Positions 56,837 to 64,000 of a stretch of 64,000 nt of DNA are shown here, one piece after another; the stretch's first letter is position 1; every line of letters begins with the position of its first letter. Source of the DNA: Thalassospira profundimaris WP0211 (GTDB lineage: Bacteria > Pseudomonadota > Alphaproteobacteria > Rhodospirillales > Thalassospiraceae). Under the pieces are notes generated by a model. That model made no database searches. It saw only the letters and a program-made list of their open reading frames with translations, and was not told the DNA's origin. The position numbers and the translations under genes are program-made. The stretch is taken from assembly GCF_000300275.1 (NCBI RefSeq), contig NZ_AMRN01000007.1, positions 1 to 64,000 of the forward strand. The letters are read 5' to 3'.

Positions 56837-57709
56837 ATGAACGCCAAGCGCGACGACAACGATGATCCGGAAAACAAAGGTTCGGAGCACGTCCTCCCAA
56901 GCCCAGGTATGTTTGCCCGGATAAGAGCCTATTTCCTTACTGGTGTGCTGGTCAGCGCACCTCTTGCGATTACCTTCGGGCTTGCCTGGTGGTTTATCGA
57001 ATTCGTCGACAGCAAAGTCATCCCGCTGATCCCGGCGCACTACAATCCGGAATCCTATCTTCCTGTCGGGTATCAGGAATACGGGATCCCCGGATTTGGC
57101 CTGTTGGTTATTATCGTTTTCATCACCGTGGTTGGCTGGTTCACGACCAACTTTGCCGGTCGGGCGTTAATTAAGCTTTACGAACGGATTCTTGGCCGTA
57201 TTCCGGCGGTACGCAGCATTTATGGTGCTGTTAAACAGATCCTCGAAACGGTTCTGGCCAACCAGTCGAATGCTTTTCGTCAGGCGGTTCTTCTGGAATA
57301 TCCGCGCCGCGGGATGTGGGCGATTGGCTTTATCACCGGCGAGACCACAGGTGAGGTGCAAAACCTGACCGAAGACAAGGTCATCAACATCTTCCTGCCG
57401 ACCACGCCAAACCCGACATCGGGCTTTTTGCTGTTCGTTCCGCGCCGGGATGTTGTCATCCTTGATATGACGGTCGAAGAGGCCATTAAAATGGTGATGT
57501 CAGGCGGTATCGTAACCCCGCCGGATCGTCGCCCGGCCGAACAACGCAATCATCCGCAGGTCGCCGCCAAGACCTACGAGGATGTCGATACGTTGCGTGA
57601 AAAGGAAAACGTTCCGATTCTGGTGTCGCGCGACATTCCGGCCCGGATGGAAACATCCAAAACGTCCGAGCCGAAGTCAAAAGACGGTAAAACGCCCGAA
57701 GACGCGTGA
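56837..57709 (+). CDS. DUF502 membrane protein
   Basis: A 290-residue protein with two TM segments (about 30-55 and 85-110) and the DUF502 core: RIPAVRSIYGAVKQILETV, LLEYPRRGMWAIGFITGET, PTTPNPTSGFLLFVPRRDV and MTVEEAIKMVMSGGIVTP. The cellular role is not established. The start MNAKRDDND at 56837 is chosen by similarity. A terminator follows. Confidence 0.88.
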   Translation: MNAKRDDNDDPENKGSEHVLPSPGMFARIRAYFLTGVLVSAPLAITFGLAWWFIEFVDSKVIPLIPAHYNPESYLPVGYQEYGIPGFGLLVIIVFITVVGWFTTNFAGRALIKLYERILGRIPAVRSIYGAVKQILETVLANQSNAFRQAVLLEYPRRGMWAIGFITGETTGEVQNLTEDKVINIFLPTTPNPTSGFLLFVPRRDVVILDMTVEEAIKMVMSGGIVTPPDRRPAEQRNHPQVAAKTYEDVDTLREKENVPILVSRDIPARMETSKTSEPKSKDGKTPEDA

Positions 57710-57737
57710 TACCGCTGCCTCTAATGGCTTGAAACTT

Positions 57738-57768
57738 AAAAGGGCGCATCCAACCGGTGCGCCCTTTG
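57738..57768. terminator. Terminator between the DUF502 gene and recG
   Basis: AAAGGGCGCA pairs with TGCGCCCTTT (57739-57748 with 57758-57767), with T-rich flanks on the plus strand and TTTTAAG on the minus strand; it serves both convergent genes. Confidence 0.8.
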
Positions 57769-57775
57769 TCCTTTG

Positions 57776-59863
57776 TTATCCTGAACGGAAATATCGAACC
57801 GCTTCGTCGCGTTCAAACAGATACAACAGAAGACGCAACGCATCGCCGCGCGCCTTCTGCAGGTCGGGGTCGCGATCGACGATCAGGCGGGCATCATCGC
57901 GCGCAATCGCCAGCAAATCACCATGCAGCTCAAGATTGGCCAGCCGGTATTCCTGAAGGCCGCTTTGGCGCGTGCCAAGAACCTCGCCTGCACCGCGGAG
58001 TTTCAGGTCTTCTTCGGCGATGATGAACCCGTCCTCGGTTTCACGCATAATCTTGAGGCGCGCCTTGGAAACCTGTCCAAGCGGGCTACCATACAGCAGC
58101 AAACAGGTCGATGCCGCATCCCCACGGCCAATCCGCCCGCGAAGCTGATGAAGCTGGGCAAGGCCAAAGCGTTCAGCATGTTCAATCACCATGATCGTTG
58201 CTTCGGGCACATTCACGCCGACCTCGATTACCGTGGTGGCGACAAGGATGGACGTATCGCCATGGGCGAACTTTTCCATCACTTCATCCTTTTCCTTGCC
58301 TTTCATCTTGCCATGGACAAGGCCGACATGATCCTGACCAAACAGCTCGGACAGCACCCGGTACCGTTCATCGGCAGCTTGCAGGTCCAGAACCTCGGAA
58401 TCCTCGACCAGTGGACACACCCAGTAAATCTTGGTGCCGCTGCGCATCGCACGTCCAATACCGGAAATGACATCATCCACCTTGTCGCTCGGCAAAACGC
58501 GGGTATCAACCGGCTTGCGCCCCGGTGGTTTTTCATCCAGCCTGGAAACTTCCATATCGCCAAAGGCGGTCAGGGTCAGCGTACGTGGAATAGGTGTCGC
58601 CGTCATGACCAACACATCAACCGCCTGACCTTTGCCAGCCAGCATAAGGCGTTGGTGCACGCCAAAGCGATGCTGTTCATCGACAACCGCGAAGGCAAGA
58701 TCGTGGAACATCACGTCATCCTGAAACAAGGCGTGCGTTCCGACCGCAATCTGGACTTCGCCATTGGCAAAGCCTTCAAGCGCAGCCTTGCGTGACTTGC
58801 CCTTATCGCGGCCTGTCAGAATGGCGCATTTGATGCCGATTTTCTCCAGAAGCGGCGAAATCGTTTCAAAATGCTGGCGCGCCAGAATTTCAGTCGGCGC
58901 CATGAGGGCGGCCTGACGTCCACATTCAACCGCATTCAGCATTGCCATCAAGGCGACCACGGTCTTGCCTGATCCAACGTCGCCTTGCAGCAGGCGGAGC
59001 ATGCGGCCTTCGCTTGCCATATCGTCATAGATATCGCCAAGTGCGCGTTGCTGCGCACCGGTCATGGCAAAGGGCAGGTGATCACCAAGTGCTGCACGCA
59101 GGCGTCCATCACCCTTGGTCACACGCCCGCCAAGCTTGCGCATCTTTGCCCGGATCAATGTCAGGGCCAGTTGATTGGCCAGCAATTCGTCATAGGCAAG
59201 CCGCTTGCGGGCTGCATGATCGGGTGACAGGTCGGTTTCGTCCTGCGGATTGTGGATGGTATAGAGTGCGGTTTTCAAATCGGGCCATTTGTGGCGCGCG
59301 ACCAGTGCCGGGTCATGCCATTCGGGCAAATCAGGAAGCGTTTCAAGTGCACCGCGCACCGCCTTGGTCAGTGTCTTGCCCGTAACACCGGCCGACATCG
59401 GATAGATCGGCTCGACCGTCTGGATTTCAGCACGTTCTGCCTCTGTACCAATCCGGTCGGGATGGGTGATCTGATATTCCCCGCGATAATGATCGATCTT
59501 GCCCGAAACAATCCGTTTTTCACCAACTGGCAAAACGTCGTTGAGGTATTTGGCCCGCGCATTGAAAAACGCCAGAACAATCGTACCGCTTTGCGTTTTA
59601 CAGATCACCCGATAGGGGCGGCGACGATTGGGTGCGGGCTCGTGGCGTTCGACCCAGACATCCATGGTGACGACCGACCCGTCGATGGTGTCCGAAAGGT
59701 CGGGCGAAAACCGGCGATCAATAATGCCCGATGGCAAATGCCAAAGCAGATCTGCGACATGTTCCCCGCCAATCAGGCGCGCTACCAACGGCTTTAAGCG
59801 CGGACCGATACCGGCCAGCGTGTCGATTTCAGCAAAAAGCGGGAACAGAATTTCCGGGCGCAT
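57776..59863 (-). CDS. recG: ATP-dependent DNA helicase RecG
   Basis: A 695-residue fork-remodelling helicase. A wedge domain opens the protein (GIGPRLKPLVARLIG). Walker A is LLQGDVGSGKTVVA, motif II is VVDEQHRFGV, and the terminal TRIP-like region RGAGEVLGTRQSG is present. The ATG at 59863 starts the family-typical MRPEILFPLFAEIDTL; 24 upstream codons are unrelated. A LexA-type box lies 28-42 nt upstream. Confidence 0.96.
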   Translation of the reverse strand: MRPEILFPLFAEIDTLAGIGPRLKPLVARLIGGEHVADLLWHLPSGIIDRRFSPDLSDTIDGSVVTMDVWVERHEPAPNRRRPYRVICKTQSGTIVLAFFNARAKYLNDVLPVGEKRIVSGKIDHYRGEYQITHPDRIGTEAERAEIQTVEPIYPMSAGVTGKTLTKAVRGALETLPDLPEWHDPALVARHKWPDLKTALYTIHNPQDETDLSPDHAARKRLAYDELLANQLALTLIRAKMRKLGGRVTKGDGRLRAALGDHLPFAMTGAQQRALGDIYDDMASEGRMLRLLQGDVGSGKTVVALMAMLNAVECGRQAALMAPTEILARQHFETISPLLEKIGIKCAILTGRDKGKSRKAALEGFANGEVQIAVGTHALFQDDVMFHDLAFAVVDEQHRFGVHQRLMLAGKGQAVDVLVMTATPIPRTLTLTAFGDMEVSRLDEKPPGRKPVDTRVLPSDKVDDVISGIGRAMRSGTKIYWVCPLVEDSEVLDLQAADERYRVLSELFGQDHVGLVHGKMKGKEKDEVMEKFAHGDTSILVATTVIEVGVNVPEATIMVIEHAERFGLAQLHQLRGRIGRGDAASTCLLLYGSPLGQVSKARLKIMRETEDGFIIAEEDLKLRGAGEVLGTRQSGLQEYRLANLELHGDLLAIARDDARLIVDRDPDLQKARGDALRLLLYLFERDEAVRYFRSG

Positions 59864-59890
59864 GTCGGTTTTCGTTGAAACTTTCGATGA

Positions 59891-59905
59891 GAACGTTAAT
59901 AGAAC
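59891..59905 (-). promoter_or_regulatory. Possible LexA (SOS) box of recG
   Basis: GAAC-GTTAATA-GAAC (59891-59894, 59902-59905) is a direct repeat with the exact 7-bp spacing of alphaproteobacterial LexA boxes, in the gap between recG and sdhE. It could also act on the divergent sdhE-mfd pair. Confidence 0.6.
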
Positions 59906-60089
59906 AATTGTGTTTATGGCACGGGTATACAACAAAACTATCCCGCCACAACCATCAAGTCATCATTTGATACAAAATGACCCGATCACGGCATGGACCC
60001 GTAGGAGATTTTGCCGTACAAACCATGCCACAGAACAGGCTGCAGTGGCCGCCCGCGAGGCGCTGCACAGGAAGTCAGGAGATCGAAGA

Positions 60090-60362
60090 ATGACCGACAC
60101 CGTATCGGACCTTGAAATGCGCCGTAAAAAGCTGCTGTTCCGTGGAAGCCACCGTGGCACCAAGGAGAACGATATCCTGATGGGGCGTTTCATGGACAAG
60201 CATCTGGCGTCCCTGACGGCAGAACAACTTGATAGATTTGAAATCCTGATCAACGAAGTACCGGATGCCGATTTCTTCAAATGGGCAACCGGCAAGGAAG
60301 CGGCACCTGCACAGTATGACACGGATGTCCTGCGCATGATCCGGGACCTGAGCAACGCCTGA
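60090..60362 (+). CDS. sdhE: Succinate dehydrogenase assembly factor SdhE
   Basis: A 90-residue protein with EMRRKKLLFRGSHRGTKEND, containing the RGxxE signature needed to attach FAD to SdhA. ILMGRFMDKHLASLTAEQLD and DADFFKWATGKE complete the fold. The start at 60090 is chosen by similarity. It lies 7 nt before mfd. Confidence 0.92.
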   Translation: MTDTVSDLEMRRKKLLFRGSHRGTKENDILMGRFMDKHLASLTAEQLDRFEILINEVPDADFFKWATGKEAAPAQYDTDVLRMIRDLSNA

Positions 60363-60369
60363 CAAGACA

Positions 60370-63300
60370 TTGAACAAACTCAAAGAAATCATATCGACCA
60401 ATGGTCGCAAACGGGTAGGCGGTGTGCCGGAAGGCGCAGACGCCCTGATCCTGCGTGAACTGCTTGATAGTGCGGGCAAGAACAAGACCGTTCTTCACGT
60501 CGCACGCGATGACAAGCGCATGGCCCAACTGGCCGAAGCATTGCAATTCTTCGCCGGTGAAATCGAAGTCCTGACGCTGCCGGCGTGGGATTGCCTGCCT
60601 TATGACCGTGTTTCACCGATTTCGGAAGTCACCGCACGGCGCGTCGAAACGCTGACAACCCTTGCCGACAGCAAGGAATCCGCAGCTGGCAACGGCCGCA
60701 TCGTCCTGACAACCGCCGCCGCGGTAATGCAGCGTGTCCCGACCGTCGATGTCATGCGCAAGGGAAAGCTGGCGTTCAAGGCTGGTAGTGAATACGACCG
60801 CGCCGAGCTGACCGCCTATTTCGAGCGCATGGGCTATAACCGCGCAGAACAGGTGATGGAACCGGGCGACTACGCCGTCCGTGGTGATATTGTTGATATC
60901 TTTGCCCCGGGCATGAAGGAACCGGTTCGGCTTGATTTCTTTGGTGACGAGATCGAAAGCATCCGTCGCTTTGATGTCGAAACCCAGCGCACCGTCGGCA
61001 AGGTTAAGGAAATTTCCCTGTTACCCGTCGGCGAGGTCTATCTAGACCCGGATAGCATTTCGCGGTTCCGAAGCAGCTACCGCGAGCTGTTTGGCGCGGT
61101 ATCGCAGACCGATCCGCTCTATGAATCGATTTCCAATGGCCTGAAATATGGCGGGATGGAACATTGGCTGCCGCTGTTTCATGACGGGTTGGATACGATA
61201 TTCGCCTATGTGCCCGAAACCATCATCAGCCTTGATTATCAGTACGGCGAGGTCATCGAAAACCGCCTTGAGATGATCGATGATTATTATCAGGCACGTC
61301 TCAATATCAAGGGCGGCGGGCTATCAGGCGACAATGTCTATAAACCGGTGCCGCCAGAACGGCTGTATCTTGACCAGGCAGAGTTTGACCGCATGCTGTC
61401 AGACCGTCCGGTCTTGGAGTTCTCGCCCTATTACGATGATGAAAATCCCGAACGCGGCATTTACGATCTTGGCGCACGGGCAGGGCGTGATTTTGGTGAT
61501 GTGCGTGCGCGTGCGGACGTCAATCTGTATGACGAACTGCGTGATTTCATAACCACACAGCGCGGCAAGGAAAATCAGGTTGTTATCGCGGCCTATTCCG
61601 ATGGATCGCGTGATCGCATCGTGTCATTGCTGCGTGAACATGGCGTGGGCAAAGTCGTTACCTGCGAATGCTGGGAAGACGTTACTGACGATCTGACCTT
61701 TGAGCATGTCGGCGTCGTCATTCTTGATATCGAACGTGGTTTCCGGCGCAAAGGCCTTTGGTTTGTTACCGAACAGGATATCCTCGGCGACCGCATGAGC
61801 CGCCCGGGTGGACGCCGTCGCAAGGCAGACAACTTCCTGCGCGAAGCGTCCGAGATTTCCGAAGGCGACCTTGTTGTCCACCTTGAACACGGTATCGGAC
61901 GTTACCTGGGCCTGAAAACCGTGACGGCAGGTGGCGCTCCGCATGACTGTCTTGAACTTGAATATGACGGCGGCGACAAACTCTTTGTGCCGGTCGAAAA
62001 TATCGAGGTCCTGTCGCGATATGGTTCGGACGAGGGCATCTCGATCCTTGATAAGCTGGGCGGTGTTGCCTGGCAGGCCCGTAAGGCCAAGCTGCGCGAA
62101 CGCATCCATGACATGGCAGGCAAGCTGATCAAGGTTGCCGCCGAACGTCATCTGCGCAAGGGCGCCATGCTTCAGGCACCTGAAGGCGCCTATGACGAAT
62201 TCTGCGCCGGCTTCCCGTTTGCCGAGACCGAGGATCAGGCACGCGCGATCCGCGATACCCTTGATGACCTGTCGGCTGGCAAGCCGATGGATCGTCTTGT
62301 CTGCGGCGATGTTGGCTTTGGCAAGACAGAAGTCGCCATGCGTGCGGCCTTTGCTGCCGTGATGTCGGGCAAACAGGTGGCTGTGGTGGCGCCGACGACC
62401 CTTTTGTGTCGTCAGCATTACCTGAATTTCAAGGAACGCTTTGAAGGCCTGCCAGTGCGGGTGGAACAGCTGTCGCGCCTTGTCACCGGCAAGAACGCCA
62501 AACTGGTCAAGGAGAACCTAGAAAGCGGCCATGTCGATATCGTCTGTGGCACCCATGCGCTTTTGGGGACGGGTGTGCATTTCAAGGACCTTGGCCTTCT
62601 GATCGTTGACGAGGAACAGCATTTCGGCGTCAAGCACAAGGAACGCCTCAAGGAACTGAAATCCGATGTACATGTCCTGACCCTGACCGCCACACCGATC
62701 CCGCGCACCTTGCAACTGGCCCTGACCGGGGTGAAGGAACTTTCGATCATTGCCACACCGCCGGTAGACCGTTTGGCGGTGCGCACCTATATCACCCCTT
62801 ATGACCCGGTTGTCGTGCGCGAGGCCATCTTGCGCGAACGCCACCGTGGCGGTCAGATTTTCTATGTTTGCCCACGGGTCAATGAACTCGACCGGGTAGC
62901 CAAGGAACTTCAAAACCTTGTGCCGGAAATCAAGTTTGACGTGGCGCACGGCCAGATGGGTGCGCGTGACCTTGAACAGGTCATGACCGATTTCACCGAC
63001 CGCAAGTTTGACCTGTTACTCGCGACCAACATTATTGAGTCGGGCATTGATGTTCCGAACGCCAACACGATGATCATTCACCGATCTGATATGTTCGGCT
63101 TGGCGCAGCTTTATCAGTTGCGTGGTCGTATTGGTCGCTCCAAGCAGCGTGCCTATGCCTATCTGACCTTGCCCAATGGCAAGAAACTGACGGCAACAGC
63201 ACTCAAGCGTCTCGAAGTCATGCAGACACTTGACAGTTTGGGTGCCGGGTTCAATCTGGCGAGCCACGATCTTGATATTCGCGGGGCAGGGAACCTGCTT

Positions 63301-63867
63301 GGTGAAGAGCAATCCGGCCATATCAAGGAAGTCGGGATCGAGCTTTATCAGCAGATGATCGAAGAAGCCGTGGCAGAAGCCAAGGGCGAGATCGATGCAT
63401 CCGAAGAGGCAAGCTTCGTTCCGCAGATCAATATCGGTATGCCGGTTCTGATCCCGGATCGTTATGTGCCGGATCTTGGTGTGCGGCTTGGTCTTTATCG
63501 CCGTATTTCTGAACTGCGATCGCGTGAAGAGGTCGACCAGTTTGCCGCCGAAATGATTGACCGGTTTGGCAAATTGCCCAAGGAAGTCGAAAACCTTCTG
63601 GATGTGGTGACCATCAAACAATGGTGTCGGGTTGCCAATATCGAGAAGCTTGATGCGGGCCCGAAAGGGGCACTCATCACGCTACGAAACAACGAGTTTC
63701 CGAACCCGGCCGGTTTGATCGGCTTTATCCAGCAACAGGTTGGCGTCGCCCGCCTGCGCCCGGATCACAAGATCGTCTATTCCGCTGGCTGGGATGGCCC
63801 AACTGACCGGCTTGAAGGCCTCAAACGATTGATGAAACGGCTTTCGGATATTGCAGGAAACGCATAA
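60370..63867 (+). CDS. mfd: Transcription-repair coupling factor Mfd
   Basis: A 1165-residue translocase that removes stalled RNA polymerase and recruits UvrA. UvrB-like N-terminal region, RNA-polymerase-interacting domain (GDLVVHLEHGIGRYLGL), then RecG-like helicase: Walker A CGDVGFGKTEVAMRAAF, motif II VDEEQHFGVKHKERLKE and TRG-type motif ...DIRGAGNLLGEEQSG. TTG start 7 nt after sdhE. Confidence 0.96.
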   Translation: MNKLKEIISTNGRKRVGGVPEGADALILRELLDSAGKNKTVLHVARDDKRMAQLAEALQFFAGEIEVLTLPAWDCLPYDRVSPISEVTARRVETLTTLADSKESAAGNGRIVLTTAAAVMQRVPTVDVMRKGKLAFKAGSEYDRAELTAYFERMGYNRAEQVMEPGDYAVRGDIVDIFAPGMKEPVRLDFFGDEIESIRRFDVETQRTVGKVKEISLLPVGEVYLDPDSISRFRSSYRELFGAVSQTDPLYESISNGLKYGGMEHWLPLFHDGLDTIFAYVPETIISLDYQYGEVIENRLEMIDDYYQARLNIKGGGLSGDNVYKPVPPERLYLDQAEFDRMLSDRPVLEFSPYYDDENPERGIYDLGARAGRDFGDVRARADVNLYDELRDFITTQRGKENQVVIAAYSDGSRDRIVSLLREHGVGKVVTCECWEDVTDDLTFEHVGVVILDIERGFRRKGLWFVTEQDILGDRMSRPGGRRRKADNFLREASEISEGDLVVHLEHGIGRYLGLKTVTAGGAPHDCLELEYDGGDKLFVPVENIEVLSRYGSDEGISILDKLGGVAWQARKAKLRERIHDMAGKLIKVAAERHLRKGAMLQAPEGAYDEFCAGFPFAETEDQARAIRDTLDDLSAGKPMDRLVCGDVGFGKTEVAMRAAFAAVMSGKQVAVVAPTTLLCRQHYLNFKERFEGLPVRVEQLSRLVTGKNAKLVKENLESGHVDIVCGTHALLGTGVHFKDLGLLIVDEEQHFGVKHKERLKELKSDVHVLTLTATPIPRTLQLALTGVKELSIIATPPVDRLAVRTYITPYDPVVVREAILRERHRGGQIFYVCPRVNELDRVAKELQNLVPEIKFDVAHGQMGARDLEQVMTDFTDRKFDLLLATNIIESGIDVPNANTMIIHRSDMFGLAQLYQLRGRIGRSKQRAYAYLTLPNGKKLTATALKRLEVMQTLDSLGAGFNLASHDLDIRGAGNLLGEEQSGHIKEVGIELYQQMIEEAVAEAKGEIDASEEASFVPQINIGMPVLIPDRYVPDLGVRLGLYRRISELRSREEVDQFAAEMIDRFGKLPKEVENLLDVVTIKQWCRVANIEKLDAGPKGALITLRNNEFPNPAGLIGFIQQQVGVARLRPDHKIVYSAGWDGPTDRLEGLKRLMKRLSDIAGNA

Positions 63868-63869
63868 AG

Positions 63870-63905
63870 AAAAGGCGGGTAAAAGATTGTTATCCCGCCT
63901 TTTTA
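63870..63905. terminator. Terminator after mfd
   Basis: AAAAGGCGGG pairs with CCCGCCTTTT (63870-63879 with 63894-63903), with T-rich flanks; convergent with the partial gene at the right edge. Confidence 0.85.
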
Positions 63906-63924
63906 ATTCTCAATGGGCTCTTGT

Positions 63925-64000
63925 TTAGACCGGAATTTCTTCCTGTCGCGCTAGTCGGATCATACGTTGAAGGATATCGGGTTCCTGTGCGCCGGACAGG
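63925..64000 (-). CDS. C-terminal end of an unidentified minus-strand gene
   Basis: The minus strand reads an open frame ending QEPDILQRMIRLARQEEIPV and a TAA stop (63925-63927). The rest lies outside the window. The family cannot be named from 25 residues. Confidence 0.45.
   Translation of the reverse strand, partial: LSGAQEPDILQRMIRLARQEEIPV

Noticed and set aside
61624..62418. A 264-codon minus-strand frame
   Set aside because: Antisense to mfd, with no supporting features.
1..64000. CRISPR array, insertion sequence, prophage or genomic island
   Set aside because: No regularly spaced repeats, transposase, integrase or phage genes were seen, and no tRNA-linked attachment duplication was apparent by eye.

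Overview
The window is ordinary chromosomal sequence from an alphaproteobacterium, most likely a Rhodospirillales member close to Thalassospira. That identification is an inference from protein character and gene order; no database was searched. Supporting signs are a PopZ-type polar organiser, ErpA, a GAF free-methionine-sulfoxide reductase, sigma-32 with its RpoH box, two direct-repeat LexA boxes (GTTC-N7-GTTC type), and clusters typical of the class: argS-SPOR-nagZ-scpA-scpB-tatABC-serS-surE-pcm-M23, yajC-secD-secF, and recG/sdhE-mfd. I see no insertion sequence, prophage, integrase, CRISPR array, toxin-antitoxin pair or defence island, so most entries are core genes.

Layout. 1-2.7 kb: two minus-strand tRNAs and a PAS-HAMP-MA-PilZ chemoreceptor. 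3.2-9.2 kb: a PCMT-like protein, a rhodanese, a TolC outer-membrane channel, a PopZ-like protein and valS. 9.4-14.7 kb: the folate operon pabB-pabA-pabC, a partly degenerate EAL protein, and an FMN riboswitch ahead of ribB. 14.7-16 kb: xth and erpA on the minus strand. 16.2-29.3 kb: a long plus-strand run covering arginyl-tRNA synthetase, envelope and peptidoglycan recycling (SPOR, NagZ), a site-2 protease, condensin partners ScpA/ScpB, a lone ABC ATPase, the Tat translocase, SerS, SurE, Pcm and a LysM/M23 lipoprotein. 29.3-39.2 kb: a DUF815 ATPase (minus), YajC-SecD-SecF, an EamA exporter, a Mth938-like protein, a HpnE-like flavoprotein (minus), an MscS channel, an NDUFAF6-like pseudo-squalene synthase and a secreted unknown. 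39.2-47.2 kb: trmFO, an unknown four-helix membrane protein, uvrA, fba and nagA. 47.8-52.1 kb: the ugpBAEC glycerol-3-phosphate ABC importer, divergent from nagA. 52.2-60 kb: fRMsr, ssb, two NUDIX hydrolases, a YchJ protein, rpoH with a long structured leader, DUF502 and recG. 60-64 kb: sdhE, mfd and the tail of one further minus-strand gene.

How the parts connect. Several themes recur: DNA repair (xth, uvrA, ssb, recG, mfd; uvrA and recG both have LexA-type boxes), protein export (Sec accessory, Tat, TolC), envelope maintenance (NagZ, SPOR, NlpD-like, MscS, DUF502), oxidative and protein-damage repair (Pcm, fRMsr, ErpA), and amino-sugar and sugar-phosphate use (nagA, fba, ugp).

The most interesting signals are regulatory or are degenerate family members: the rpoH upstream region with crossing inverted repeats, a 300-nt leader, a 13-codon ORF and a hairpin that hides the ribosome binding site; the SOS boxes; a possible FMN-riboswitch expression platform; and proteins that look like enzymes but lack key residues (PCMT-like, EAL-like, M23, squalene-synthase-like). 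I did not find a convincing wholly new multi-gene system.
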